The notes beneath the pieces were generated by a model. The model ran no database searches. It saw only the letters and a program-made list of their open reading frames with translations, and was not told the DNA's origin. From Mytilus californianus (taxonomy: Eukaryota > Mollusca > Bivalvia > Mytilida > Mytilidae): DNA of 64,000 bases. Every line of letters starts with the position of its first letter. The stretch's first letter is position 1. The DNA is taken from the NCBI RefSeq assembly GCF_021869535.1, contig NW_026262668.1, positions 67,043,558 to 67,107,557 of the forward strand, written 5' to 3'. Positions 34,640 to 48,600 of this stretch are shown in pieces. The position numbers and the translations under genes were made by a program.

Positions 34640-34845
34640 GGGCAGTAGGAGGGGATGTCATCCCAAATTCCTAGAGAAATAAAACATTCTTGAATCCTGA
34701 AAAATTCATCTTTTATTCCTGAGTCCCAATAGGTGTAAATCCTGAATTCCCATGAAAATAAAAGCCCAATCCTGAATTCCTGCAAAAATAAAGGCCCAAT
34801 TAATCCCAACATCTCGAAAAAAGGTCCTTCTGTCCCGCTTTAATG
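34640..34845. repeat. Degenerate short tandem repeat around AATCCTGAATTCC
   Basis: AATCCTGAATTCC and AAAATAAA.GCCCAAT recur at about 35-bp spacing, with more decayed versions to the left. Confidence 0.6.
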
Positions 34846-35263
34846 GAGACATTGCTACATTTGATCAGAGCAAATCTCTGTTTATATCAATTTGGAATAT
34901 TTTATCCCAGTTGATTATTGTATCCTCTATGGTAATTTGACCCACCTGTTCAACATGTTTTAATGTTTATTGAAAATTTTTTGCAATGTTTTAATGATAT
35001 CAATTGAAACAAGACTAGTTACCCAATAATTTTAAATTTATTTGTGTTTTATCAATTCTTCCATTTTTGTCCTTTAATTTGATAGCACACAATGTGACAT
35101 GATAACAACTGAATTTACAGTATTTGCAAACGATAGTAAAATAAAGTAAGAGATTGATAATGGGGAGGACTTGAATTACTGAATTTTTTAAATAATTTTG
35201 AAAAAGAAAATGATAAAACTACTAACGAAAAAGGCATAGATATATAGTCCAATCTTTGTAAAA

Positions 35264-35900
35264 GAAAGATGTGGTATGATTGCCAATGAGACAACTCTCC
35301 ACAAGAGACCAAATGACACAGAAATTAACAACTATAGGTCACCATACGGCCTTCAACAATGAGCAAAGCTCATACCGCACAGTCAGCTATAAAAGGCCCT
35401 GAAATGACAATGTAAAACAATTCAAACGAGAAAACTAACGGCCTAATTTATGTACAAAAAATGAACGAAAAACAAATATGTAACACATAAACAAACGACA
35501 TTCACTGAATTACAGGCTCCTGACTTGGGACAGGCACATACATACAGTATGTGGCGGGGTTAAACATGTTAACGGGATCCCAACCCTCCCCCTAACCTCA
35601 TCAGATGGATAATAATACAAGTACAAGTGGACGTGGCCGGGTACTTGTACATCCAAACAACAAAAAGACACTAAGTACAGATCTGAGAGTACTCGCAGTT
35701 ACTGACAGCTAGTTCAAAGCCACTTAATTAACAACTAATAAAAAAAAATCATGCATCTAAGACTAAATTATCAATCCGTACACATCCAACATCCAATGGA
35801 TTTAGTGTAAAGACGTCATAAACAGTCAGAGAAAAAACATGACCTTGTCACATGCTTGTGCAATGCCAAGATACAGGTATCGACAGATTGTAGAGCCATG
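35264..35900 (+). repeat. Mussel repeat family A, longest copy (~640 bp)
   Basis: Order of landmarks: AGATGTGGTATGATTGCCAA, ACGGCCTTCAACAATGAGCA, AGCTATAAAAGGCCCTGAAA, ACAGGCTCCTGACTTGGGAC, GTGGCGGGGTTAAACATGTT, CAACCCTCCCCCTAACCTCA, ACTCGCAGTTACTGACAGCT, ending near CGACAGATTGTAGAGCC. It sits about 580 bp before the TRPM start codon. Confidence 0.9.
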
Positions 35901-36424
35901 AATGTGTATTTGTATTTAGCAATAATATTTAGTTTGCTTTTAATTTACTGATAACAAAATCAATATTAGTATCAATAAAAACAATATTTAATGATCTAAT
36001 TATAGTGTTGAATTGGTAACCTTTTAGAATAAGTTTATTTAAAGGACAGTTCAGTACAGGACAAAGTCTACATCTTGCACGGACCAGGTGTGCAGTAATT
36101 ATTTGTAAAACATAAAATTAAGAAACAGTTGAATATATAGGAACTCAGTCTATAAATCCAGATCTGGATATTGCTGTTTGTACCCACAGCAACACTGCCA
36201 ATGATGTAGCACATGAGTTGTTTTTAACAAATATAGGAATACACAATACACATGATATGTTGTTTTGCACTATATATACAGCGAAAAAAAAGTAAGTCAC
36301 CAAAGCATCATCACAGATAAGGGTAAAACTCTATGAAAACTAAGATAATAAATACATAAAGCTATCAGGCTTATCAATATACTTTCAATGAGGTATAAAT
36401 TTGTATCATTGATTTTTATTCCAG

Positions 36425-36480
36425 TATCAATAAAAGTTTTGAAGATATCTATTCATGACAGAACCAAGATGAAGTAGTTG
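36425..36480 (+). promoter_or_regulatory. TRPM 5' leader with two short upstream ORFs
   Basis: TTTTTATTCCAG ends at 36424, a plausible acceptor for this exon. The leader has ATG at 36455 (5 codons, stop at 36470-36472) and ATG at 36469 (ATG AAG TAG, stop at 36475-36477). Both end just before the main ATG at 36481, and the TAG at 36475 is in the main frame, fixing the start there or at the next ATG (36496). Confidence 0.5.
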
Positions 36481-36627
36481 ATGACAAGGAGTAAGATGAG
36501 TACAATTAAAGTACGTCCAATGGATGAACCTCCTGATGAACTGATGGAGCGGCCTGACAGTGTGGCAAGTCTACACTATGCAGAGGTAGCAGAGGTAGCC
36601 GAGGATGTTGGATCTGCTGTACCACAA
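36481..36627 (+). CDS. TRPM: TRPM exon 1 of the coding region
   Basis: 147 nt, 49 codons: [13 protein letters not shown], then an acidic stretch ([15 protein letters not shown]). It has no clear homology, as is usual for the extreme N-terminus. Donor GTAAGT follows CAA in phase 0. The 3' part reads on into a repeat-free intron. Confidence 0.8.
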
Positions 36628-39600
36628 GTAAGTGACAAATATAGATTCTTCTACTGTATCAAATGTGAAACAATATTCCTTTTCTTCAGAAAGTGAAATT
36701 TTCCAACTTAAAAACGAGAGGTGTACCCAACTTTTAAATATTTAGAATTTTAAATGTTGAGATTGGAGAAATATCCTATTACAAGAAATATGATGTTGAA
36801 ATCTGTTTCGTAAATGAATTATAAACAACATATTGGAAATGGAATCTTTCCTTTCCAAAAGATTGTGTTCTAGTGCACTTTCTATGTCACATTATCAGAC
36901 ATGTTCACCATTTTGAGTGATGTCACAATAGCAAAAAAAAGGGAGACAAGAAAGTTTGACGTCATAATTGTAATTTTGACCAATTAAGAACAGGGATCAA
37001 GCGAACCACAAATAGATTAAAGAAAAAAAATCAACAGTTTTTAGAAAGTATAAATCAGCTAAGAATAATTTATAAAAGAATTCAAATATAGAAAAATTCA
37101 GTGACTGAACAACTCAATAAATCATGATACGGACATGAGTTAATTATCAGTGTTGTCACAAATTGAATAGTTTCGATATTTGAATTCTTTGATTAGTTAT
37201 TCTTTTTATTACATTGTCTGGGTGTTTTAAGGGAAATTAAATAGATAATAAAAGGAACTATATTAATTTTTTTACGCATTCTCAATTAGTTTTGATGCAA
37301 CGTCATCGCAATGTCTTGACAACACCTTTTGTTGTATGACATCAGAGTAGTGAAATTATCGGATTAATTCACGTGTTAAATTATCAGTTTTTATTTAACT
37401 GGGATCCGGAAATCACAGTAGTTCATTTCAACCAATGTAATGAGTTATCCCACATGAACCAAGTGAAAATTCCATGTGGGATGCCTGGTGAGGAGGAGCT
37501 AATGCTATAAATTATAAAGTGTGGACAAACAAACAGAAAACAGACACACTACTGTTTATAATTTTTGCAATGTCTTTATTGTTGCTAAGTGGCAACAGGA
37601 TAGGTTTTACAAAAATAAAAAATTGCATTATAAATTTTGATAGCATTATTTGTATGCAGCATTTCCTTAAATCACAATAATTAATCTCTCATTTTTGTCA
37701 TATGTTCAACAATCACAATGATTACCACAGGCAAACATTTCTGAATTTACAGTAATAAGTATGCATGCGCTGCTTCAAAAGTAAAAATATTGAATTAAGA
37801 TATCATCTAAAAAGTCAACCAGAATAAGTATGAAAATTGATATTTTGATTACCATGGTCAAAAGCATAAAATCTATTTAATTGAGCTTGACATTTGGATA
37901 TGCACAAATATTTATGTTGACCTTTGTGTCATTTAGTTGCTATTTAATTGACTAGACTCAACAAAATCTTTTATTTATATTGATAACAGATATGCACCTC
38001 TGAGAATGTATTGAGAAAAAAAACAAAAAAACAGACTATCATATAGATTGTATGATTTCCCACATAAATTCCAGAAAGTAATTGAGCATATTTATGAAAA
38101 ATGGTTAAATGAACTGTCTACTCAGTATCTTTTGTTCAGAAAAATTGAATATGACATATTTACCTTTATGGTTAAGTAAGTGCATATGTATTGTTACCTT
38201 TTCAAAATCAATACATGTTCCCACAACTGTAATTATAAAAAAAAACTGATATTTTTTAGAAAATCATTAATATTACTGAACCATAGATTATATTCTTTGA
38301 TCATTTGTTATCTATCACCTGTTAAACATTTGTTTTGAGAATGTATTGAGAAAATACCAATTATTATTATACATGTATAATCAAATTAATATAGAATATT
38401 TTATCATACATGTTACAAAACTAAGGGGGAAATCATGTGTGACCACATGATTGGTTTGTTGGAATTAAAGGGAAAATAATGGCAAATAAGGAATACCAGG
38501 ACACAAAAAAGGGAAATGATTGAGATGTCATTTATATAACACATCCACAATAGAAAGACTCTTATGCTAGGATCCTTTTAAAATTGCTTTTCTATAGCAG
38601 AAGTAGATTTTTAGCTGAATATTACTATTTTAAGTGGTTAACTAGAAAAAACTTTTGTTGTCCTAGGGTAGAAGATATGTTTTAATGGAACTTTTCCTAA
38701 CCATACAACTTTACACTTGATTTTCAAAGTTTTTTAGATAACACAATCATATCAATATATTCTTTAGCTAAAACTTACTTGAGTAAGATTTGGCCAGAGA
38801 AAAAATGTTTCTAGATCTTTATTCTTATCAACTTACATTTACTGCCTGTTTAATTTTTTTGAATGTCACATACATGTATGTGTTATTTAACGAAAAATTG
38901 TCTTTTGCAACCTGGTTACATCTTATTTCTATATTAGAAATGTTAACATTAATAAAGAAATATGAGCATAAGAGATCTGAGATATATGGGGTACATAAAT
39001 GTAACTGCATGCAACCCAACAACACTAAACACATCTAGAAATTCCCAAGTCTACTGCACATTTAAAGAACATATTTATAAGGAAAAATTTTCTTATTATA
39101 AAATAATTCTACCTGAAAAAAGGAAATGGGGTTATGCTTAATAGAAAGCATCAACCTGAAGTAACTCTATATATTAAAAAGAGTAAATATTACAAACTTT
39201 CATGTAGCCCTTCTCCCCACCCAAAAAATCTTGAATGTCATTGAAATGTTTTAAAGGAGGATTAAGTATTGTACCACTAACAGAATTTTCAAGATGGTCC
39301 ATGCCAGTAATCATGTCACTTAAAAGAAAGTTGGTCTTATTTATGCAGGAAAATATCACCAAGGGAAGATAATGAATTCTGGATTATTAATACTTTGGAC
39401 CATAACAAAAACAATAATTTACACATTGTAATATTCTGTAAATTTATTTGCCTTCAAATGTGAGACATTTTAACTATAGGCTTTAATTAACAGGATGATA
39501 TTAGTCCAGAGGCCAGGTGGATCAAAAGTAACATGAAAATGAGAAATTGTCGTTGCTTTGTAAAAAAAGATCCAGAGTCGTAAGTACAAAGACTATTTTT

Positions 39601-42600
39601 TCTTTTACCGTATATAAACTCATTCATTTCAACTAGCTGAAGAGCAACTGATAATTTTATAGTTGCTTACAACTCACAATGATTACAAAAAGTAAGAAAG
39701 ATCTAAACTGTCAGACACTAAGACAAAAGATCTAAACTGTCAGACACTAAAATGAAAGGTCTAAAGACTCTAAACACATAGGCACTAAGACGAAAGATCT
39801 AATCTGTCAGTCATTAAGACAAAAGATCTTAACTGTCAGGCACTCAGACGAAAGATCTAAACTGTCAGGCACTTAAGACAAAAGATCTAAACTGGCAGGC
39901 ACTAAGACAAAAGATCTAAACTGTCAAACACTAAGATGACAGATCTAAACTGTCAGGCATTTGGATGAAGGATCTAAACTATCAGGCACTTAGATGAAAG
40001 ATCTAAACTATCAGGCATTTAGATGAAAGATCCAAACTGTCAGGCACTTAGACAAAAGATCTTAACTGTCAGACACTAAGAGGTGAGATCCAAACTGTCA
40101 GGCACTTAGAAGAAAGATCTACACTGTCAGGCACTTAGACCAAAGATTTAAACTGTCAGGCACTTAGACCAAAGATCTAAACTGTCAGTCACTAAGACAA
40201 AAATCAAAACTGTCAGGCACTAAGGCGAAAGATCTAAACTGTCAAGCACTTAGATGAAAGATCTAAATTGTCAGACACTAAGACGAAAGATCTAGACTGT
40301 CAGGCACTTAGATGAAAGATCTACACTGTCAGGCACTAAGATGAAAGATCTTAATTATCAGACACTTAGACAAAAGATCTAAACTGCCAGACACTAAGAA
40401 AAAAGATCCAAATTGTCAGGCACTGAGAAGAAAGATCTACACTGTCAGGCACTAAAACCAAAGATTTAAACTGTCAGGCACTTAGACAAAAGATCTAAAC
40501 TGTCACGCACTAAGATGAAAGATCTTAACTGTCAGGCACTTGGATGAAAGATCTAAAATGTCTGCACTTATATGAAAGATCAAAATTGTCAGACATTTAG
40601 ATTAAAGATCTAAACTGTCAGGCACTAAGATGAAAGATCTTAACTGTCAGACACTAAGACAAAAGATTTCAACTGTCAGGCACTTTAACCAAAGATTTAA
40701 ACTGTCAGGCACTTAGACAAAAGCTCTAAACTGTCAGGCACTAAGACAAAAGATCTAAACTGTCAGATACTTATTAGAAGAAAGATCTAAACTGTCAGGC
40801 ACTTAGACAAAAGATCTTAACTGTTAGGCACTTAGACAAAAAAATATATTGATTTTGGTGTATGGAATGAATGTACAGTGTACATTTTTGTCTGGCAGGT
40901 TTAATCTGACCTTAACTTCATTTTAATGGTTAATTGGTTTAAGTAAAGTCTGTTTCTCAGATACTATAAGCAATATGTTAACCATTTGTCATATGGAATA
41001 ATTGTGAAGTGTAAATGTAAATTGACCTCATTTGTAAACATGAATCAATGATATTTATAGGTTTCATAATGATTGAGAATTGGATATCTCTTGATATCAA
41101 CTTGAGTTATTTAATTTCAATATAATAATAGATGAGTCTATGAAATAACGAGAGTTGATATCAAGTGATATTCATTTCCCACGAGTTGTTAAACCTATTT
41201 CTCTTATGGTCTTATGCTTTCATTGTGTTAATCAAAAAATTCAGTGAACTGTTGATCTAGTCTTTTACAAATACCAGTATGATGTCATATGTCCTGTTCC
41301 GGCAAAACTTTTAACATCAGACATTTTAAAACTTTCTGTACGCTTCAGAATGTAATAAAATTTGATGAAAAGAAAATTTTATGGTGAAAAGTGTATTTTG
41401 TATATTATTAAAAAAATCACATATGTCCATTGCCATGGACAAACTGTACATTGTTGTTACCTTGGAAAGTCATCAATGACCTAAAGAATGGCCAGTGTAA
41501 ATGTTGTAATATCATCTCATGATACTGTGTAAGCCAATCAAATTAATACACTTTTGTATTACTTTTACGTGTCACAGTCTGTGCAATTTGATATGAGAAA
41601 TATCTCTTCGTGCAAGAAATAGATAACAGGCCACAACCATAAGAGAATATTAATTTTATGTTATACTTGCAAGACTTTCACCATAATTTCAATCATGATT
41701 GATGAAAGAGGTGAGATATTCTATCATGTGCACTCTTGTTAACTATCTTCATTAGAAACATGATAAAGGAACCATGTGATTTCTAAAAACAGAAATTTGT
41801 CTTTTATGTTATGCTTGTTTTTTGTTGTTGTTGTATTTTCAACTGGTAGAACATCCCATTTTTGTCTCGCCTTGACGGAGTCAAAAAGCAAGACATAGGT
41901 ATACTGTTGTCGGCAGTGGCGGCGGCGACGTCGGCGGCGGCATCAACAATGTATTAGTTTGTGATTAGGTCTAGTTCATGGTGAACCACAAGTGGTAGGT
42001 CAATGATATTTGGTATGCAGTTGTATTAGCATTGGCACATCTCATTACAATGGAGATTATTTGGCCCCGCCCCCTCAGTCAAGGTCTATTGACTTTGAAA
42101 CTTTTGCTTTGTTTTCATGTATTAGTTTGTGATTAGGTCAGTTCAAGGGGAACCTTTAGTGGTAGGTCAATGATAATTGGTATGCAGTTGTATAAGCATT
42201 AGCACATCTCATTTCCATGGAGAATATTTGGTCCAGCCCCCTCAGTCATGGTCGATTGACTTTGAAACTTTTGCTTAGTTTACATGTATTAGTTTGTGAT
42301 TACATCAGTTTAAGATGAACCGCTAATGTTAAGTCAATGATATTTGGTATGCAAATATATTGGCATTTGCAAGTCTCGTTTCCATGGATTATATAGCCCC
42401 AACCCCTCATCATCGTTCATTGACTTTGAAACTTTTACATAGTTTACAAGGCAATGTTTGTGTTTAGGTTTGTTGAAAGGGAACGACTTATGATGAGTCT
42501 ATGGTATTTGGAATACAGTTGTATTAGCATTGGCACATCTCATTTCCATGGAGATTGTTTTGCCATGTACCTTCAGTATGTTCTTTGACTTTGAATATTT

Positions 42601-45600
42601 GCATAACTTACATGTTAAAGTATTGCTATTTTAATTTCAACATTTGCCTTATCAAATGTACAAAAAGGCGAGACATATCTCTGTGTTAACAGTTTATTTA
42701 ATGTATATTCTTGTCTAAAGTAAGTATTGAATTATCATTTTTTTTTTGTAGTTAGATATTTTAATTGTAAAACAACAAACTTTACAATAGATACAAATTA
42801 ATTCAATGTTTGATAAATTAATTTATAAAGGACACTTCCTCCAGTTAAACCTCAGGGCAGACAAATTGATGGGAGGTAAGATTTTTGAAACCACACGAGA
42901 GGCTTTTTTTTGGCGATAACAAGATTTATCCACTTCTAAATAAAATCTTTTATCATTTTAGGCAAGACTTCCTTTTGAACCCCCTCAAGTATGTCTATGC
43001 TTATTCCATCAACAGAAGGGTGTTCAAAGGGAAGTCTTTCCACATTAATTTTTTGAAGATAAACAATAAACCAGTGAAACTCACAACTCATTTAAAAAAT
43101 TCTATATGAGATGTTGGTAATATAAAAGAGTTTTCTTCATTTGTGATTGAGAAAAAAAGTTATTTGAAGTAATTTTTCTTCAGAAATCTTAACCATGGTT
43201 TAAAATTTCTCAAACTGCTTTTTCAGAAAATAATATTAAGAAAATCTTTAACTAGCCATATTATACAATTTAAAAAAAACATTTATACAGGAGTAAAACT
43301 TGTTAAACCCTATTTGTCATTCAAGATCAAGTTACATTGAATGGGTTATGTCACAGATTTTGGCTCCTTGAACTTTAACTGAAAATCTAAGATAACGCAT
43401 TTATCTCTTTTATTTTCTGGAATATTACCGACCGAATTCTTTCAAAATAGGTGAACATTTGTATAAAGGCAGATAGAACGGCCGAAAAACATTATTAAAT
43501 TTGATTTAAAATCATCAAATTTCCTATTTTCAATCCATAGATTTTTCTTAAAAAACTATATGTTGTTGGTACAAAAATTTCCATTTTAATGATGTAAAAT
43601 AATAATTGGGTCACTGAATTTAATGGTATACATCATTCAAACTTGAAAGTGGTGTACTAGGTGAAAAAATACCACAAAAAGTTGAAGTAATTGTAACCTC
43701 ATCCCATTGTAGGCGAAAAAGTAGATTTTTGATGTTTTTCACTTCTAAAAAGGTGACAAATGGGTTAATACACCAAAAACAAAGTAGGTGATCATATGAT
43801 TATTTTATATCATTAAAAAGGAAATTTATGTATCAGCAACATATAGTTATTTAAGAAAAATCTATGGATTTGAAATTGGAGATTTGATGATTTTAATAAA
43901 AATTTATGAACATTTGCCGATTTTTATGTGCTTTCTATATAAATGTTCACCTATTTCAAAGAATTGAATAGTAATATTTCAGAAAAAAAAAAGATAAAGG
44001 CATTATTTTTTTTGATTTTCTGATATAATTTAGCGAACCAAAGTTGTTTGCCAAATTTTACCAAAATCTGTGAAATAGCCCATTTACTATTCCTTGACAT
44101 TAAAACAAGTTACTGACACTTAACAAACCATCTCTGACATTGAAATTATACATGTATGTTTAATGAAACAGTGAACGCAAATTCTTCAATGCAGTTATTT
44201 TTTAAAAATACATCACACATGTAACTCAGTCAATCTAATTTGTTTAGCTTTCTTACTGGAATTTTAGAAATCAAAATCCATTAATGTGGTTGGTAAATCT
44301 ATATTCTTGAATGCCTACCATTCAACCATGTCACTGTAATGCTTTGATTATTGTTGCATACTTAGTGTGTAAAATATGCTTTCATCTACTTCTTGCTAGT
44401 TTATGATTGATTGGATTTACTGAAGGAATGCTCATATAATATTCCAAATTTATATAGGTTGTGCATGTACAACTTATCTGTCAGAACTCTTTTTATTTAC
44501 TTTTAGACATGAATCTTATTGTACCTCTTTGCTGCAGTACCCCATAGTAACACATAGGGTTGGAATTAAAAAAAAAATGTATCTATATTGAGCTGTAATA
44601 TGTATCAATACTAGGCTTATTGGTAGCACTCACTTAAGTTTCAGTAAAAGCTTATCCTATAGGGTTTATGCATGAAAGAGGTCACATATATGTTTTTGTC
44701 TATATAAGTTCTGTTAATTCAGTTTTTGGGTTGGCTTTATAAATATGTAAACTGGAAAACACATGATTCTTTCATTTGTTAAAACCAATTTTGTTCATTT
44801 AATTACTGTAAACCAACAAAATTTTTGTGAAAGATTTATTTTCATGACTATCTCTAAGATGAAAAAGAATGTGAATATAAAACATTGTGAATATGTAATA
44901 CTTCAATCATCTCTTATATAAATACATCAAGCAAATAGAAAATAAGTAAAATTCATTGCCACAAATTCAGCTAGAAACACGAAAATAAAGTTTCCGCAAA
45001 AATAAGTTGGTTTACAGTATCTATAGTGTTATTGTTTAATATCTGTATAGTATTCCTTGTAAGTTATTGCTTTAATAAATGAATTAGACATTTAGCTATA
45101 TAATTAGAATATATGGAAAGTGGAATTTGCTGAAATTCAATTCTGTAGCCCGGTGAGATGCATTGAATGCACGCATATGATAGTTATTGCAAGTTTTGTA
45201 TATATCCTTGATACTTTTCATGGGTGAAAAAATACAAAGGCGATGGTTTTTGTTTTTTAGCTCACCTGGCCTGAAGGGCCAAGTGAGCTTTTCTCATCAC
45301 TTGGCGTCCGTCGTCCGTCGTCTGTCGTCGTTAGCTTTTTACAAAAATCTTCTCCTCTGAAACCACTGAGCCAAATTTAACCAAACTTGGCCACAATCAT
45401 CATTAGGGTATCTAGTTTAAAAAATGTGTCCGATGACCCCGCCAACCAACCAAGATGGCCGCCATGGCTAAAAATAGAACATAGGGGTAAAATGTAGATT
45501 TTGGCTTATATCTCTGAAACCAAAGCATTTAGAGTAAATCTGACATGGGTAAAACTGATTATCAGGTCAAGATCTATCTGCCCTGAAATTTTCGGACAAA

Positions 45601-48600
45601 TCTGACAACCTGTTGATGGGTTGCTGCCCCTGAATTGGTAATTTTAAGGAAATTTTGCAGTTTTTGTTTATTATCTTGAATATTATTATACATTTTGTAA
45701 ATAGAGATAAATGTAAACAGCAATAATTTTCAGCAAAGTAAGACCTACAAATAAGTTGTCATGATCAAAATTGTCAGTCGACCCCTTTAGGAGTTATAGC
45801 CCTTAATAGACAATTTTTAACAATTTTTTGTAAATTTTAGTAATCTTTTACAAAAATCTTCTTCTCTGAAACTACTTAGACAAATTTAACCATACTTGGC
45901 CATAATCATTATTAGGGTATCTAGTTTAAAAAATTTGTCCGATGACCCCGCCTTCCAACCATCATGGCCGACTTGGTTAAAAATAGAACATAGGGGTGAA
46001 ATGCAGTTTTTGGTTTATATCTCTGAAACTAAAGCATTAAGGGCAAATTTGACAGGTGGCAAAAATGTTCATCAGATTTAGATTTATCTGCCCTGAAATT
46101 TTCAGACGAATCCGATAACCTGTTGTTGGGTTGCTGCCCCTGAGTTAGTAATTTTACAAAAAATTTGCAGTTTTTTGTTATTATCTTAGATATCATTATA
46201 ATATCTAATATCTAATACTATTAATTATGATTTTAACCTTATTTTACATGATTTCCAAAGCATCAGTAAATACAGGTGAGCGACACAGGCTCTTGAGAGC
46301 CTCTAGTTTATAATTAATGTGTACATCCAATTTGAACTAAAATAGTCATTTTCATTTCTTTCTGCGTTTAATAATTTTCTCAAGATGCCATTCTATGTAT
46401 ATAGATATTTAAAATTTTTGAATGGCATATATGCATGGTAAACAGAACATCTGTATTCCTGATTCTTACTACATAGTTGTACTTAGCTAATAGATATGAT
46501 AAATACTACATGTATCTTGTTAAACAAAGGATCAAATAAAGACAGTTATCTCCCATTTAACTGAATTTTAGTTAAGGATGCCTTTTGGAGTACTCTTGAT
46601 GTCTTCAACTGCAAGCAATCCACAAGCCAATTCTAAAAAAATGGTTGATTCAGTGACTAAGTTTTACATCTTAGTTAACATATGAGTTCAGTATAAATCA
46701 GATACTGAGTGGCCTAAACCATATTACCTACCATTAATGCGTCTTGGGGAGTATAACAGCTTCTAATCAAAAGTAGGCTACTTTCCCTGCTATATTGACT
46801 TACACGTTACTGACCTATATTAAGGTTTTACATTCTGGATCAGATCTCTGATACTATGTGACCAACAGTCATATCAATGAATGTATGGATGTGTGTTGGA
46901 GAGTATAGCAGCATCTTATAACATTTAATGGTTTAGAGACTTATATTAAATTTTGTATCTAACTTCCCATCTCAAAAAATAAGTGACCTGCAGTAATATA
47001 ACTACTTCGTGTTAGACAGCAGGTAGGGGAGTTCGCCAGGCATCTTACAAAATGAAGGTCAATAGCCTATATTCTGCGATTTACTGACTTTTTATAAGTT
47101 TTATGTCTCAAATATTAAGATATCTACAATTGAAAACTTGGCATATTTAAAAATAATAAAGATTGGTTTTATATCACAAATATTAGTGGACGACAATCAT
47201 AACTTTTGCTGATAGATGGATGTAGAGAAATATAGCAGTATTCCACAAAAATGTGTCACCTGGGCTGACCTATATTTTACACTTCATTTAGAAGTACATT
47301 TTCATTCATCAGATGCTAGATACATTCACTTTAGTCAAGCCAAATTAAATATACATGTTGATTTTGAAGAAAATTGTGTCCATTGTGTTTTTGTTAACAA
47401 TTATAATTTTGACTGAAACTGATAACTTGGAAATGGTAAAGTCAAACCAGGACAATTATTATTTCATGCCAGTAGCTTGATTTCAGCCTCTAAATTTTTT
47501 TGTGGACGTTTTAGATGACGTTGGAAGATTTCAACAAAATCAAAAGAAATTCTGACATTTCTTAATCAGATTGTCAGAATCGTATGACATATGAATTTAG
47601 ACATGCTAAAAGGTTCTCGGTTGCTTCTGTGAAAAATACAAACCATTGATTTAATGTAAAAAGTTTTTATATAGTTTTTAAATGGTATTATAGTTACATA
47701 TAAATGTAGAAATGATTGATATTTTACAGAACCCTCACCAATGACTGCCTATGTGAATGTGGCTACAAGAAGGTAGATCATATGTTACCCTTAAAATTCA
47801 GCCATGATAATGAGTGGAGTGTAGACAAAAATACAACAACTTCACCAACCAATACATTTGGAGAAATAGAGTTCATAGGTCATGGAGACAATGAAAGGAA
47901 GGTATTTGAAAATTTAGAAATAAGGATAAAACAGTTAGTTATTACTTATCTTTCCAGTATGATATTGCCTTCATTAGTTTTTATTATCCCTTTATGGTTA
48001 GAATACTTGCAGTTTCAAATATTTATTGAAGCAAATTGTTGAAATCTTAGGTGATTGCTTTGATTTTACAAATGTGCATTGCAGAGATATCATGCATATT
48101 GCAGACACAACAATTTCTAGTTCGAATTTTACATTATTGTGTGCTGAATGGTTTATGCATTTGGGTAATTGTTTGATGGGGGCATAACCTTTATATATTT
48201 GCAAACAGCTTCAATTCTGAAATAACTAAATACATCTATAAATAAATGGAGAATGTGTCCATGGGACAAAGATGATGCCCCTGCTTGCATATAACGTTAA
48301 AAGGGGCATAACTCAAGAACAGCAAAAGTGACGTCACCCAAATTCTAAATTGATCTGTATTTTGTGGTAATAAGCAATCTGTATAAGTTTCATAACATTT
48401 GGTTGAGGAAAACTTAAGTTAGAGAATGGAAACCAATTTTTGGACGTCGGTACGGACGGATGTACGGACCGACTAGGGTAAAACTTAATGCCCCCTCCAG
48501 TGACAGTAGGGGCATAAAAAACTACATAGATTTTTAAAAATTAGTTAAGAACTGAACTAGCAGTTAATTTGGATATGGTTATAAGGCATAATATCAAATG

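Noticed and set aside
39697..40845. CRISPR-like array
   Set aside because: Units are contiguous without unique spacers and lie in a eukaryotic intron; it is a minisatellite.
47216..47416. Extra TRPM exon
   Set aside because: The frame has no family similarity, lies in a decayed tandem repeat, and exons 2 and 3 already join with matching phase and sequence.
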